A DNA stretch of 8,448 nt. Source: Gammaproteobacteria bacterium (lineage in GTDB: Bacteria > Pseudomonadota > Gammaproteobacteria > Thiohalobacterales > Thiohalobacteraceae). The stretch spans positions 1 through 8,448 of the forward strand of contig JACRMO010000242.1 in the NCBI GenBank assembly GCA_016214925.1. The letters are read 5' to 3'. Below the pieces are notes generated by a model. It worked only from the letters and a program-made list of their open reading frames with translations, was not told the DNA's origin and ran no database searches. The position numbers and the translations under genes are program-made. This document shows positions 1 through 6,844 of this stretch, piece after piece; the stretch's first letter is position 1; each line of letters starts with the position of its first letter.

Positions 1-546
1 CACTGCGACAACCCGCCCTGCGTGGCCGCATGTCCGACCGGTGCGTCCTACAAGCGCGACGACGGCATTGTGCTGGTTGACCGCGATCTCTGCACTGGCT
101 GCGAATTCTGTATCGATCCCTGCCCGTACAACGCGCGCTTCCGCGACCCGACCGACGGCATGATCTCCAAGTGCACATTCTGTCAGCCGCGCATCGATGT
201 GGGCGAAGAGCCGGCCTGCGTGCATGTCTGCTTCACCCGCGCGCTGATGTTCGGCGATGCCAACGATCCAACTTCAGATGTGGCGCGGCGCTTGGCCGAA
301 GGTACTTGGCAGCGACTGGTCACCACCGAAGTCGATGTTGGTCCGAACATCTATTACTCCAAGGGCACAGTGTTCGACGAAACCGTGCTGCCCAAGGTGA
401 AACAACCCACGGTCGAGGCGCAGACGCTGGCCGTCGTCAATCCCGGTTTGAAAATCGGCTTGGGCGGCATGCTCGGTCTGTTCGGCGCAGCCGGTGTCCT
501 TAAGCTTGTAAAACGCAAGGATGAGGTGGCCAGACATGAAAAATGA
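1..546 (+). CDS. Iron-sulfur electron-transfer subunit (PhsB/FdnH-like), 5' end missing
   Basis: The visible part is 181 codons, open from the first base of the window. It is an electron-transfer subunit of a DMSO-reductase-family complex, passing electrons between a molybdenum catalytic subunit and cytochrome b. Numbering from the window edge, Cys2, 7 and 11 (CDNPPCVAAC) are the last three ligands of one 4Fe-4S site. Cys31, 34, 37 and 41 (CTGCEFCIDPCP) form the next site, and Cys58, 61, 73 and 77 (CX2CX11CX3C) form another. Family members normally carry four clusters, so one cluster and the N-terminus lie upstream. The C-terminus has a glycine-rich hydrophobic stretch (about 152-170) followed by KRK, which looks like a single membrane anchor as in FdnH of formate dehydrogenase-N; PhsB and DmsB usually lack one. 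The stop overlaps the cytochrome b gene by 11 bp, suggesting translational coupling. The family assignment is firm; the exact partner and substrate are inferred. Confidence 0.9.
   Translation, partial: HCDNPPCVAACPTGASYKRDDGIVLVDRDLCTGCEFCIDPCPYNARFRDPTDGMISKCTFCQPRIDVGEEPACVHVCFTRALMFGDANDPTSDVARRLAEGTWQRLVTTEVDVGPNIYYSKGTVFDETVLPKVKQPTVEAQTLAVVNPGLKIGLGGMLGLFGAAGVLKLVKRKDEVARHEK
524..527 (+). promoter_or_regulatory. Ribosome binding site that sets the cytochrome b start
   Basis: GAGG lies 8 bases before the ATG at 536, inside the end of the preceding iron-sulfur gene. It favours 536 over the in-frame ATG at 521 and implies coupled translation of the two subunits. Confidence 0.6.
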
Positions 547-1264
547 AATCGCACCGACCATACCCGGGCTTATTTACTCACGACCCAAGAAAGTCATACG
601 CCTGCACTGGTTCAACGCCATCTGTTGGCTGGTGTTGACGCTGTCCGGTCTGGGCATCATCCGTGGAAGTTTGCGCTTTATGCCGGTCGGCTATGCGGAA
701 TGGGTGCAAAACCATGTGGGCGGACAATTCAATCTGATCGTCGGGCATTCGCTGCTGGGCCTGTTATGGGCCGGCGTGTTCGCGCTGTTCGTGTTGTTCA
801 ACTGGAAGAGTGTGGTCTGGCCGTTCCTGAAGCGGGTGGTGTCGATCACGCCGATGTCGGTGCTGCGCGATATGTTCCAGATGGCGGTGGATGTCGCCAA
901 TCTGTTCGGCCTGCTGAAGTCCGTTAAATTGCCGCCGCCGGGCCGTTACAACGGCGCACAGCGTCTGTTGGGCACGATGATCATCGGCTCCAGCATGCTG
1001 ATCGCACTGACCGGCACGCTGATGTTTGTGCTGTTCCTGTTCACGCCCATAACCGTGGACGGTATCGTGTTCCGTTGGTCGCTGGTGGCGCATGCCTTCT
1101 TCGTCGGTTTGGTCTACATCGGACTGGTCGCGCATATCTACTACGCGGTGGTCGAAGAACCGGAGTCGCTGCGCTCGATGACGGACGGTTATCTCGACGA
1201 GGCTTATGTGAAACGGCACTGCCCGGGGTGGTACGACGAACTCAAGAAAGAGGGCCGGGTGTGA
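536..1264 (+). CDS. Diheme cytochrome b membrane subunit (FdnI/PhsC-like)
   Basis: This 242-residue integral membrane cytochrome b would anchor the complex and exchange electrons with the quinone pool. About four hydrophobic segments are visible (around 25-43, 67-88, 146-170 and 182-205). His24 (RLHWFN), His71 (VGHSLLG), His186 (LVAHAFF) and His200 (LVAHIYY) are the expected ligands for two b hemes. The PPPGRYNGAQ stretch before the third segment, and the tail with SMTDGYLDEAYVKRHCPGW, resemble the conserved tail of formate dehydrogenase gamma subunits. Length matches FdnI and PhsC (about 215-255 residues), and it is not an NrfD/PsrC-type anchor. I chose the ATG at 536 because a GAGG element sits 8 bases upstream; an in-frame ATG at 521 has no such site and would enlarge the overlap with the iron-sulfur gene. 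A C-terminal cysteine (Cys229) follows the last histidine-rich part but has no assigned role. Confidence 0.9.
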   Translation: MKNEIAPTIPGLIYSRPKKVIRLHWFNAICWLVLTLSGLGIIRGSLRFMPVGYAEWVQNHVGGQFNLIVGHSLLGLLWAGVFALFVLFNWKSVVWPFLKRVVSITPMSVLRDMFQMAVDVANLFGLLKSVKLPPPGRYNGAQRLLGTMIIGSSMLIALTGTLMFVLFLFTPITVDGIVFRWSLVAHAFFVGLVYIGLVAHIYYAVVEEPESLRSMTDGYLDEAYVKRHCPGWYDELKKEGRV

Positions 1265-1282
1265 CAGATTTACCTCTACTCC

Positions 1283-1369
1283 GTCATTCCGGACGGAGCG
1301 TAGCGGAGATCCGGAATCCAGTTGCCAGTTCTCAAGCAGCCACTGGATCCCGGCCTGCGCCGGGATGAC
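1283..1369. repeat. Composite palindromic (REP-like) intergenic repeat with two hairpins
   Basis: This element lies in the 157-bp gap (1265-1421) between cytochrome b and cytochrome c. The left hairpin pairs ATTCCGGA (1286-1293) with TCCGGAAT (1310-1317). The right hairpin pairs ATCCCGGC (1347-1354) with GCCGGGAT (1359-1366) around a 4-base loop. The whole is also one larger inverted repeat: GTCATTCCGG (1283-1292) matches CCGGGATGAC (1360-1369) with one mismatch, and ATCCAGT (1316-1322) matches ACTGGAT (1342-1348). The GTCATTCC...GGAATCCAG / CTGGATCC...GGGATGAC pattern resembles dispersed palindromic repeats in many proteobacterial genomes. No T-run follows either hairpin, so a classical intrinsic terminator is unlikely. 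It could act as an RNA stabiliser, attenuator or simple mobile repeat. The rest of the gap shows no gene and no promoter I would defend. Confidence 0.75.
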
Positions 1370-1421
1370 ATCAGATGAATCGATAAGAGTTTCCTTAGAA
1401 CTTGACTGATGGGAGCGTGAC

Positions 1422-1829
1422 ATGAATGTGGGCATGAAGAAACTGGCGGCGGCACTGACGCTGGTATGCGTGGGCATGGCGAGCGTGAATGCCTTGGCCG
1501 AAGACGCGAATCCCAAGCGTGGCCGGGTGTATTTCAAGATGGTCTGCACGGTGTGTCACATGACTCAGGCCGGCAAGGCGATCCCGCCGTCTTCGTCCAC
1601 CATGGCCGAGTGGGGCGCCTATATGGATGCCGACAAGCATGACAAGACCGGTGCGTCGAATGCCTCGGTCAAGTACTACACCAGTCAGGAATACCGCAAG
1701 AGCGTCGCCGACAGCAACAAGGCGGCCAAGAAATTCCTGGACGTGCCGGACGATCAGATGCTCGCCGATGTGCGTGCCTTCGCGATTTCCGGCGCCAAGG
1801 ATTCGGATACGCCGGCCTCCTGCGAATAA
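1422..1829 (+). CDS. Exported monoheme c-type cytochrome
   Basis: This 135-residue protein has an N-terminal signal peptide: a MKK charged start, a hydrophobic core and a likely ALA/ED cleavage after residue 26. One heme c attachment site is present, Cys42-Thr-Val-Cys45-His46. A single site means one covalently bound heme, probably periplasmic. Met113 in the C-terminal part (DDQMLADVRAF, a helix like those of class I cytochromes) is a candidate distal ligand, though Met47, Met61 and Met68 cannot be excluded. The mature protein would be about 109 residues, small for this class. GGGAG (1411-1415) six bases upstream supports the ATG at 1422 over the in-frame ATG at 1434. It ends 35 bp before the molybdoenzyme gene, so the two are probably co-transcribed and this cytochrome may donate or accept electrons for that enzyme. 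Cys134, the penultimate residue, is unusual. I recognise no specific named subfamily. Confidence 0.85.
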   Translation: MNVGMKKLAAALTLVCVGMASVNALAEDANPKRGRVYFKMVCTVCHMTQAGKAIPPSSSTMAEWGAYMDADKHDKTGASNASVKYYTSQEYRKSVADSNKAAKKFLDVPDDQMLADVRAFAISGAKDSDTPASCE

Positions 1830-1864
1830 TCAAACGACACACGGACATTACCGAGGGCATCGCC

Positions 1865-4102
1865 ATGAAGGAACGAGCCACACACAACGAAACCACGCAC
1901 GGCCTCAGCCGCCGCGGCTTCCTCGGTCTGTTGGGGAACGCCGGCGCGGGTGCCGCGATGAGTCTACGCGCGTTCGATGCCGTGGCCGATGTGGTTCCCC
2001 ACCGTGTGCCTACTTATCGCAAGGTGGAGACCCTCGGCTCGGTCTGTGCCATGTGCGTGAACCGCTGTGGTATCCGTGCCCGGGTAGTCGACGGCGTGCT
2101 GGAAAAGATCGATGGCGATCCGCGCAATCCGAACTCGCGCGGCGGAACCTGTGCGAAAGGCCAGGCCGGCATCATGCAGGTCTACGATCCGGATCGCATC
2201 CGCTACCCGATGATCCGCGTTGGCGAGCGCGGCGCGGGCAAGTGGCGGCGCGCCTCCTGGGACGAGGCCTATGCCTATGTCGCCGACAATCTGGTCAAGA
2301 TCATCGAGAAACACGGACCGGAGTCGTTGTTCTGGTCGTCGACCACCGACCTCACCGAAACCTTCTTCGTCAAGCTCGGCACCTACCTCGGCACGCAGAA
2401 CAATGCTCGCCACGCCACCTTGTGCCTGGCATCGCGTAACGTGGGTTATTTCGCCAGCATGGGCGGTGTGCCCGAGATCGATCTCGCCAATTCCAAATAC
2501 ATTCTGATGTACGGCGCGAATCGCCTGGAGTCTTTCGAGCTGCCGTATAACATCGACTTGGTCGATGCGGTGCAGAAGGGCGGCAAGCTGGTGGTGGTGG
2601 ACCCGCGTATGACCTATACCGCGGCGAAGGGCGAATGGCTGCCGATTCGTCCGCGCACCGACTTGGCCTTGAATCTCGCGCTGATGCATGTGCTCATCAA
2701 CGAGGAACTCTACGATAAGGAATTCGTCGCGAATCGCACCGTCGGCTTCGAGGCACTCAAGGCACATGTCGCGCAGAACACCCCGGAGTGGGCGGAGAAG
2801 GAAACTGAAATCCCGGCCGACAAGATCCGCCAGATGGCGCGCGAGATGGCCGCGGCGGCCCCGGCGGTGGCGATCTTCCCCGGGCGCCGTACCTCCTGGT
2901 ACACCAACGACACCATTTTCCGGCAGTCGATGGGTATGCTCACCGGATTGCTTGGCGCGGTCGACGCCCCCGGTGCGGCGTATTTCGGCGGCGACAAGGC
3001 CAAGCTCGGCAGCTACAGTTGGGCGATCGAACCGGTGGAACTCGCGCCGAAGTTCGATGGCTTCGTGGAAAAATTCCCGCTCGCGAACCATGAAGATGGC
3101 GGCTATGTGCATATGCGCGACGCCATTCTCAACGGCACCGCCAAGAATCCGGTGAAGGGCTGGATGATCTACCACCAGAACCCGCTCGTTGGCGTGCTGG
3201 ATTCCAACAAGACCCTGGAAATGATGAAGCAGATGGACTTCATCGGCGTCATCGACATCCAACCGTCGCAGACGGCGTGGATGGCCGACATCATCCTGCC
3301 CGAGACGACCTATCTGGAACGGCTCGATCCGGTGTGGGCACCGGCGAGCACGCCGGCGTTCATGGCCATACGCCAGCCGGTGGTGGCGACGCAGGGTGAA
3401 GCGCAACCGGTCCTTGAGATCATCAAGGGCATCGCGAAGGAGTTGGACAAGCGCCATGAATTCGAAACGCCCATCACCGAGGCCTTCGATTTCACCATGG
3501 AAGAGTATGTCGACGCCCAGCTCAAAGGCACCGCGCTCGACCGTGCCGGTCTGATGAAGGAAGGCATCTGGGTCGCGCCGACCAACGGCCTCAAGTTCGG
3601 CCAGTTCCGCAGCGGAGAAATGACCTTCAAGACACCCTCGGGCAAGCTGGAATTCGTCTCTGAGCGTTTCATCCGCAACGGGTATCCCGGCCTGCCGGTG
3701 TATGCGTCGCCGCGCGAGGAGCCGGGCAAGCAACGGCTCATCACCGGTCGGCATGCCTGGTTCACGCACTCGTTCAACCAGAACAACAAGTGGCTGAATG
3801 CGCTGTATCCGGAAAACGAGGTGTGGATAAATCCGGCGGTCGCCAAGGAGAAGGGCATCAATGATGGCGAATACGTCAAGGTGAAAAGTTCGCGCGGCGA
3901 AATCCGCATCAAGGCGAAGGTTACACCGCGCATTCGCAAGGACACGGTGTTCATCTGCCATGGCTTCGGTGGCGAGAAGGGTGGGCAGACGACACTCGCC
4001 GGTCGCGGCGGTCCCGATCAGGTGCTGATGGAAAGCGCAGCTGACGAGATCAGTAATAACCAGGCCATGCACGAGACCTTTGTCGAAGTACTGAAGGGTT
4101 GA
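1865..4102 (+). CDS. Tat-exported molybdopterin catalytic subunit, thiosulfate/polysulfide reductase type
   Basis: This 745-residue protein belongs to the DMSO reductase (Mo-bisMGD) family and most resembles PhsA/PsrA, whose members have about 750-765 residues. SRRGFLG at 15-21 is a twin-arginine signal, so it should be folded in the cytoplasm and exported to the periplasm. Cys61, 64, 68 and 96 (CX2CX3CX27C) bind the proximal 4Fe-4S cluster. Cys187 in HATLCLASRN is the likely molybdenum ligand. The C-terminal part (about 622-735, starting at TGRHAWFTHSFNQNN) is the molybdopterin dinucleotide-binding domain with the RH and N-rich motif of the Psr/Phs group. GAGGG (1853-1857) precedes the ATG by 7 bases. 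Likely reaction: two-electron reduction of thiosulfate, polysulfide or a related sulfur compound, or the reverse. Tetrathionate reductase and SoeA are much larger, so they fit less well. Related PsrA-group enzymes act on arsenic or selenium oxyanions, so the substrate stays open. Confidence 0.88.
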   Translation: MKERATHNETTHGLSRRGFLGLLGNAGAGAAMSLRAFDAVADVVPHRVPTYRKVETLGSVCAMCVNRCGIRARVVDGVLEKIDGDPRNPNSRGGTCAKGQAGIMQVYDPDRIRYPMIRVGERGAGKWRRASWDEAYAYVADNLVKIIEKHGPESLFWSSTTDLTETFFVKLGTYLGTQNNARHATLCLASRNVGYFASMGGVPEIDLANSKYILMYGANRLESFELPYNIDLVDAVQKGGKLVVVDPRMTYTAAKGEWLPIRPRTDLALNLALMHVLINEELYDKEFVANRTVGFEALKAHVAQNTPEWAEKETEIPADKIRQMAREMAAAAPAVAIFPGRRTSWYTNDTIFRQSMGMLTGLLGAVDAPGAAYFGGDKAKLGSYSWAIEPVELAPKFDGFVEKFPLANHEDGGYVHMRDAILNGTAKNPVKGWMIYHQNPLVGVLDSNKTLEMMKQMDFIGVIDIQPSQTAWMADIILPETTYLERLDPVWAPASTPAFMAIRQPVVATQGEAQPVLEIIKGIAKELDKRHEFETPITEAFDFTMEEYVDAQLKGTALDRAGLMKEGIWVAPTNGLKFGQFRSGEMTFKTPSGKLEFVSERFIRNGYPGLPVYASPREEPGKQRLITGRHAWFTHSFNQNNKWLNALYPENEVWINPAVAKEKGINDGEYVKVKSSRGEIRIKAKVTPRIRKDTVFICHGFGGEKGGQTTLAGRGGPDQVLMESAADEISNNQAMHETFVEVLKG

Positions 4103-4130
4103 AGTGCTGAAGGCGTGAGTTGCAAACGTC

Positions 4131-4137
4131 GGAGGAG
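4131..4137 (+). promoter_or_regulatory. Strong ribosome binding site setting the YedE-like start
   Basis: GGAGGAG lies 6 bases before the ATG at 4144. An in-frame TTG at 4120 would extend the protein by 8 residues but would place this site inside the gene, so 4144 is preferred. Confidence 0.7.
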
Positions 4138-4143
4138 CCAGCA

Positions 4144-5376
4144 ATGAACGAATCGACAACGACCGATGAGGCGGGCAGCAGTTTAAGCGTCCCGCGTTGG
4201 GTGAGCGGCTTCAAGGAGGATTACAACACTATCCTCGTTCGTGAATGGTCGCCGTATCTGGGTGCGATCCTGCTGGTGGTGGTGAATTCCGTATTGCTGC
4301 TCAGCGGACTTTTCTGGGGTGTGTTTGGTGGACTGAAGCTGTGGGGCGATTGGTTCAATCACTTCATCGGTCTTGGTGCGTTCCTGAGTATCAAAGAGGA
4401 GCTGGAAAATCCGCTGCTGCAGCGCATCTCGCTGATGGACATAACCTTGATTCTCGGCGCCTTCTCCGCGGCCTTGATGTCGCGGCAATTCGCCGTGCGT
4501 CGCCCACCGCCGCAGGAATTTCTCAATGCCGCGTTCGGCGGCAGCCTGATGGGCGTGGGCGCCACCTTGGCCGGTGGTTGCACGACCGGTGGCTTCTTCA
4601 CACCGCTGATGTTTCAGTCGGCCTCCGGCTGGGCGATGTGGGCCGGCTTGCTGCTTGGCGCGTTCATCGGTTTGAAGCAGGCGCCGCCGTTGCAGGAACA
4701 CCACGGCTTTAAGCGCATCTCGCCCTGGCTGGGTTTCGCGGTACTCGCCGGTATCGTCTGGTGGGCGACGTCCTGGTACGGTTCGGAAGACACCAAACTC
4801 GCGGCGCGTGGCATTGTGATTCTCAGCGGCTTTGCCCAGGGTTTTATTCTGCATCGCTCGCGCTTCTGCACCGCGCGTGCTTTCCGTGAACCATTCATGA
4901 CCGCCGAAGGCGAAATGACCAAGGCCATGATCCTGGCGCTGGCGATCGGCATCCCAGTGTCCTCGCTGTTGCTGCAGCACAAGACTGTCGATCCGTTCCT
5001 GGCGATCCCGCCGACCTTCTGGATCGGCGCGTTGGGCGGCGGCATGATCTTCGGTTTCGGCATGGTGTTCGCCGGCGGTTGTGCGACCGGATCGATGTGG
5101 CGCATGGGCGAGGGTCATCTGAAATTGTGGGTGGCGGTGTTCTTCTTCGCCTGGATCGGCTCGATCTTCAGTGCCATCGCCAAGAAGACCGGGCTGATGG
5201 TGCGCGAAACCGATCTCGATCTGATGGTCGATACGACCAAGGTTGGCTACCAGGCCTATATGCCCGACATGTTCGGTGGTTGGGGTTGGGTGTATCTGCT
5301 CAGTTTCGTGATCCTGGCGATTTGGTATGCACTGGTGCGCTACAACGAATCCACCGAGAAATTCACCGTGTTGTAA
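4144..5376 (+). CDS. YeeE/YedE-family sulfur-compound transporter (long YedE/FdhT-like form)
   Basis: This 410-residue polytopic membrane protein has about nine or ten hydrophobic segments and two related halves. Family signatures are GATLAGGCTTGGFF with Cys146 in the first half, LHRSRFCTARAF with Cys242, and MVFAGGCATGSMWRMGEG with Cys313 in the second. The first half lacks an RxxFC motif equivalent to that around Cys242. The layout, with an FWGVFGGLKLWGDW segment and NPLLQRISLMDITLILGAF before the first cysteine motif, resembles my recollection of the roughly 400-residue E. coli YedE (FdhT, implicated in selenium metabolism) more than short YeeE paralogues. Some YeeE/YedE proteins import thiosulfate through pores lined with conserved cysteines. 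It starts 41 bp after the molybdoenzyme gene, on the same strand. I infer that it supplies or removes the enzyme's sulfur (or selenium) substrate or product. The family is certain; substrate and direction are not. Confidence 0.85.
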   Translation: MNESTTTDEAGSSLSVPRWVSGFKEDYNTILVREWSPYLGAILLVVVNSVLLLSGLFWGVFGGLKLWGDWFNHFIGLGAFLSIKEELENPLLQRISLMDITLILGAFSAALMSRQFAVRRPPPQEFLNAAFGGSLMGVGATLAGGCTTGGFFTPLMFQSASGWAMWAGLLLGAFIGLKQAPPLQEHHGFKRISPWLGFAVLAGIVWWATSWYGSEDTKLAARGIVILSGFAQGFILHRSRFCTARAFREPFMTAEGEMTKAMILALAIGIPVSSLLLQHKTVDPFLAIPPTFWIGALGGGMIFGFGMVFAGGCATGSMWRMGEGHLKLWVAVFFFAWIGSIFSAIAKKTGLMVRETDLDLMVDTTKVGYQAYMPDMFGGWGWVYLLSFVILAIWYALVRYNESTEKFTVL

Positions 5377-5390
5377 CAGGCCATCCGTCC

Positions 5391-5397
5391 GGAGGGG
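5391..5397 (+). promoter_or_regulatory. Ribosome binding site of the first V-type ATPase gene
   Basis: GGAGGGG sits 6 bases before the ATG at 5404 in the 27-bp gap after the transporter gene. The gap is too short for an intrinsic terminator and shows no hairpin, which favours read-through from the sulfur genes. Confidence 0.65.
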
Positions 5398-5403
5398 CGT
5401 GCA

Positions 5404-5724
5404 ATGGAAGACGTGCTCAAGGAATTGCTCGATACCGAGTTGCAGGCCGAGGCGCTGGTCAAAGAGGCGAATGCGCGCTACGAGCAATTGATCCGTGATG
5501 CGCGTAGTGAAGCGCAGGCGGCGGATCAGGAGTTCATCTCGCGCCTGCCGGCCTTGTTTGAGTCACATCTGCTGAAGATCGAGGAACGCACGACGCAGAC
5601 TGTCGCCGAACTGCGGCGCCGTTACGATGAACGCCGCCATGAGTTGCGCAGCGTGGCGGAGGGTCGCGAGCGCGAGGCGATCGAGGCCGCCGTCAACCTG
5701 ATCATCGATCCATCCCGGGAATGA
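5404..5724 (+). CDS. V/A-type ATPase peripheral stalk subunit (G/H, NtpF-like)
   Basis: This 106-residue protein is almost wholly helical and rich in Glu, Arg, Ala and Leu. It has heptad-like spacing over about residues 5-95, as expected for the coiled-coil peripheral stalk subunit (G or H, NtpF) that pairs with subunit E and holds the catalytic head against subunit I. No transmembrane segment or signal peptide is present, so it should be cytoplasmic. Length agrees with the family (about 100-120 residues). Such coiled coils have little sequence identity, so the call rests mainly on position directly before unmistakable subunit C and I genes. Its stop overlaps the next start in ATGA (5721-5724), a sign of translational coupling. 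Alone, it could be mistaken for another F- or V-type stalk or a generic coiled-coil protein. Confidence 0.75.
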   Translation: MEDVLKELLDTELQAEALVKEANARYEQLIRDARSEAQAADQEFISRLPALFESHLLKIEERTTQTVAELRRRYDERRHELRSVAEGREREAIEAAVNLIIDPSRE

Positions 5725-6830
5725 CCATGACTGGCGCAACTGCCAGCTACGCTTACTTGCATGCCCGCGTTTCGGTTCTGGCCGAACAGCTGTTGCCGAC
5801 GGCTGTGCTGGAAAGGCTGATCGTTTGTCCACCGGAGCAGGAAATAGATTTGTTGGAGCGCTCCGGCTTGTCGCTGAGCAGTGCTCATGGATCGGATGAT
5901 CCCGCAGCCCTGGAACAAAAACTGACTGATGCCTTTGTCGCGGATTTCATAATCCTGGCACGTGCACTGTCCGGCGTGCAGCGCGAACTGCTGGTGTACT
6001 GGGCGCGGCGCTACGAACTCAGCAATCTCAAGGCCATCATCCGGGGCAAGATTTCCGAGCAGCCCGCGGAAAAGATCCGCGAGCAGTTGCTCGACATTGG
6101 CGCCTTTGCCACTCTGCCTGTCGATGACCTGCTGCGCACGGATGATGTCGCCGAATTGCTGCGCATGCTGGAGATGACGCCCTATGCCGATATCGCGCGC
6201 CAGGCACGACGCATCTACGAGGAACAGCAGGATCAGTTCGCGTTGGATGCCGCCGTGGACCGGCGTTATCTCGCCGGAATCAACAAGCGCGTCACAGCGC
6301 TCGCCGCCGATGACCGGCGCATCCTGCGCCCGCTGATCGGCGCCATTCTGGATCGCTTCAATCTGGTCTGGCTGCTGCGTTACCGCTTCGCCTATAACCT
6401 CACGCCGGCCGAAACCTATTACTTGCTGATTCCCGGTGGCTACCACCTGCGCGGTCCTGAATTGCAGGCGCTGGCGCAATTGGGAAGTTTCGAGGATGTT
6501 ATGAGCAATCTGCCCACCGCACTGGCGCGTGAACTGGAACGCGCCAGCTGCACCAATACTGTGGACCGCCTGTTGGAATTGCAGATCGGCAGCATCGCCG
6601 AGTCTATCCTACGCCACACCGCCTTCAACTTGGCGCGTGCCTGCGCCTACCTACTGTTGCGCGAACTCGATCTGGCGCGGATTCATGCCGTGCTCAGAGG
6701 CAAGCGTCTGCAGATGAAACCTGAGACCATCCGGCTTTCGCTGTGGCCGCCGCTGACGGCGCTTACGGATGCCGAGTCGCGCGGACCGAGTGCGGGGTCC
6801 GGTGCAGTATCCGGCGCGGCACTGGGCTGA
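5721..6830 (+). CDS. V/A-type ATPase subunit C (V-ATPase d / AC39 family)
   Basis: This 369-residue protein is the funnel-shaped subunit linking the central rotor shaft to the membrane c-ring in V/A-type ATPases. Family hallmarks are RELLVYWARRYELSNLKAIIRGK (shown here only as about 88-110), with the usual aromatic-E-x-x-N-hydrophobic-K-x-x-x-R-x-K pattern, and later WLLRYRFAYNLTPAETYY around residues 215-232. It is soluble and helical, with no membrane segment. Members usually have about 320-360 residues; the last 20 or so residues here are a Gly/Ser/Ala-rich tail (near SAGSGAVSGAALG) and may be dispensable. Two starts are in frame: the ATG at 5721 overlaps the previous stop, while the ATG at 5727 has GGGA (5717-5720) 6 bases upstream. 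They differ by two residues and I cannot decide between them. It is part of the ATPase operon, 14 bp before subunit I. Confidence 0.88.
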   Translation: MTMTGATASYAYLHARVSVLAEQLLPTAVLERLIVCPPEQEIDLLERSGLSLSSAHGSDDPAALEQKLTDAFVADFIILARALSGVQRELLVYWARRYELSNLKAIIRGKISEQPAEKIREQLLDIGAFATLPVDDLLRTDDVAELLRMLEMTPYADIARQARRIYEEQQDQFALDAAVDRRYLAGINKRVTALAADDRRILRPLIGAILDRFNLVWLLRYRFAYNLTPAETYYLLIPGGYHLRGPELQALAQLGSFEDVMSNLPTALARELERASCTNTVDRLLELQIGSIAESILRHTAFNLARACAYLLLRELDLARIHAVLRGKRLQMKPETIRLSLWPPLTALTDAESRGPSAGSGAVSGAALG

Positions 6831-6844
6831 ATGGGGCGGATGCA

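Noticed and set aside
1347..1400. Right hairpin of the repeat as an intrinsic terminator
   Set aside because: The stem is short and no run of T follows. Downstream bases are mixed sequence, so factor-independent termination is not supported.
1402..1430. TTGACT at 1402-1407 as a possible -35 box for the cytochrome c gene
   Set aside because: The correctly spaced -10 position would fall inside the coding region after the ATG at 1422 and does not resemble TATAAT.
764..1549. A 261-codon - strand frame spanning the palindromic repeat
   Set aside because: It covers parts of two well-supported + strand genes and the repeat, and its translation shows no domain. The repeat-derived part (VIPAQAGIQ-like) is a typical false translation of such palindromes.
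1865..4102. Identification as SoeA, tetrathionate reductase TtrA or nitrate reductase
   Set aside because: SoeA and TtrA are considerably longer, and SoeA lacks a Tat signal. The cysteine ligand context and C-terminal motifs fit the PhsA/PsrA group better.
1964..4159. A 731-codon open frame on the - strand opposite the molybdoenzyme gene
   Set aside because: Its translation is rich in Arg, His, Asp and Leu, with no recognisable family or domain. The + strand frame has an unambiguous enzyme with cofactor motifs. Long antisense frames are common opposite GC-rich genes.
4183..5487. A 434-codon open frame on the - strand opposite the YedE-like gene
   Set aside because: The composition is rich in His, Arg, Gln and Glu with no membrane segments or motifs, which is a mirror of codon bias in the real transporter gene. 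It also crosses a gene boundary.
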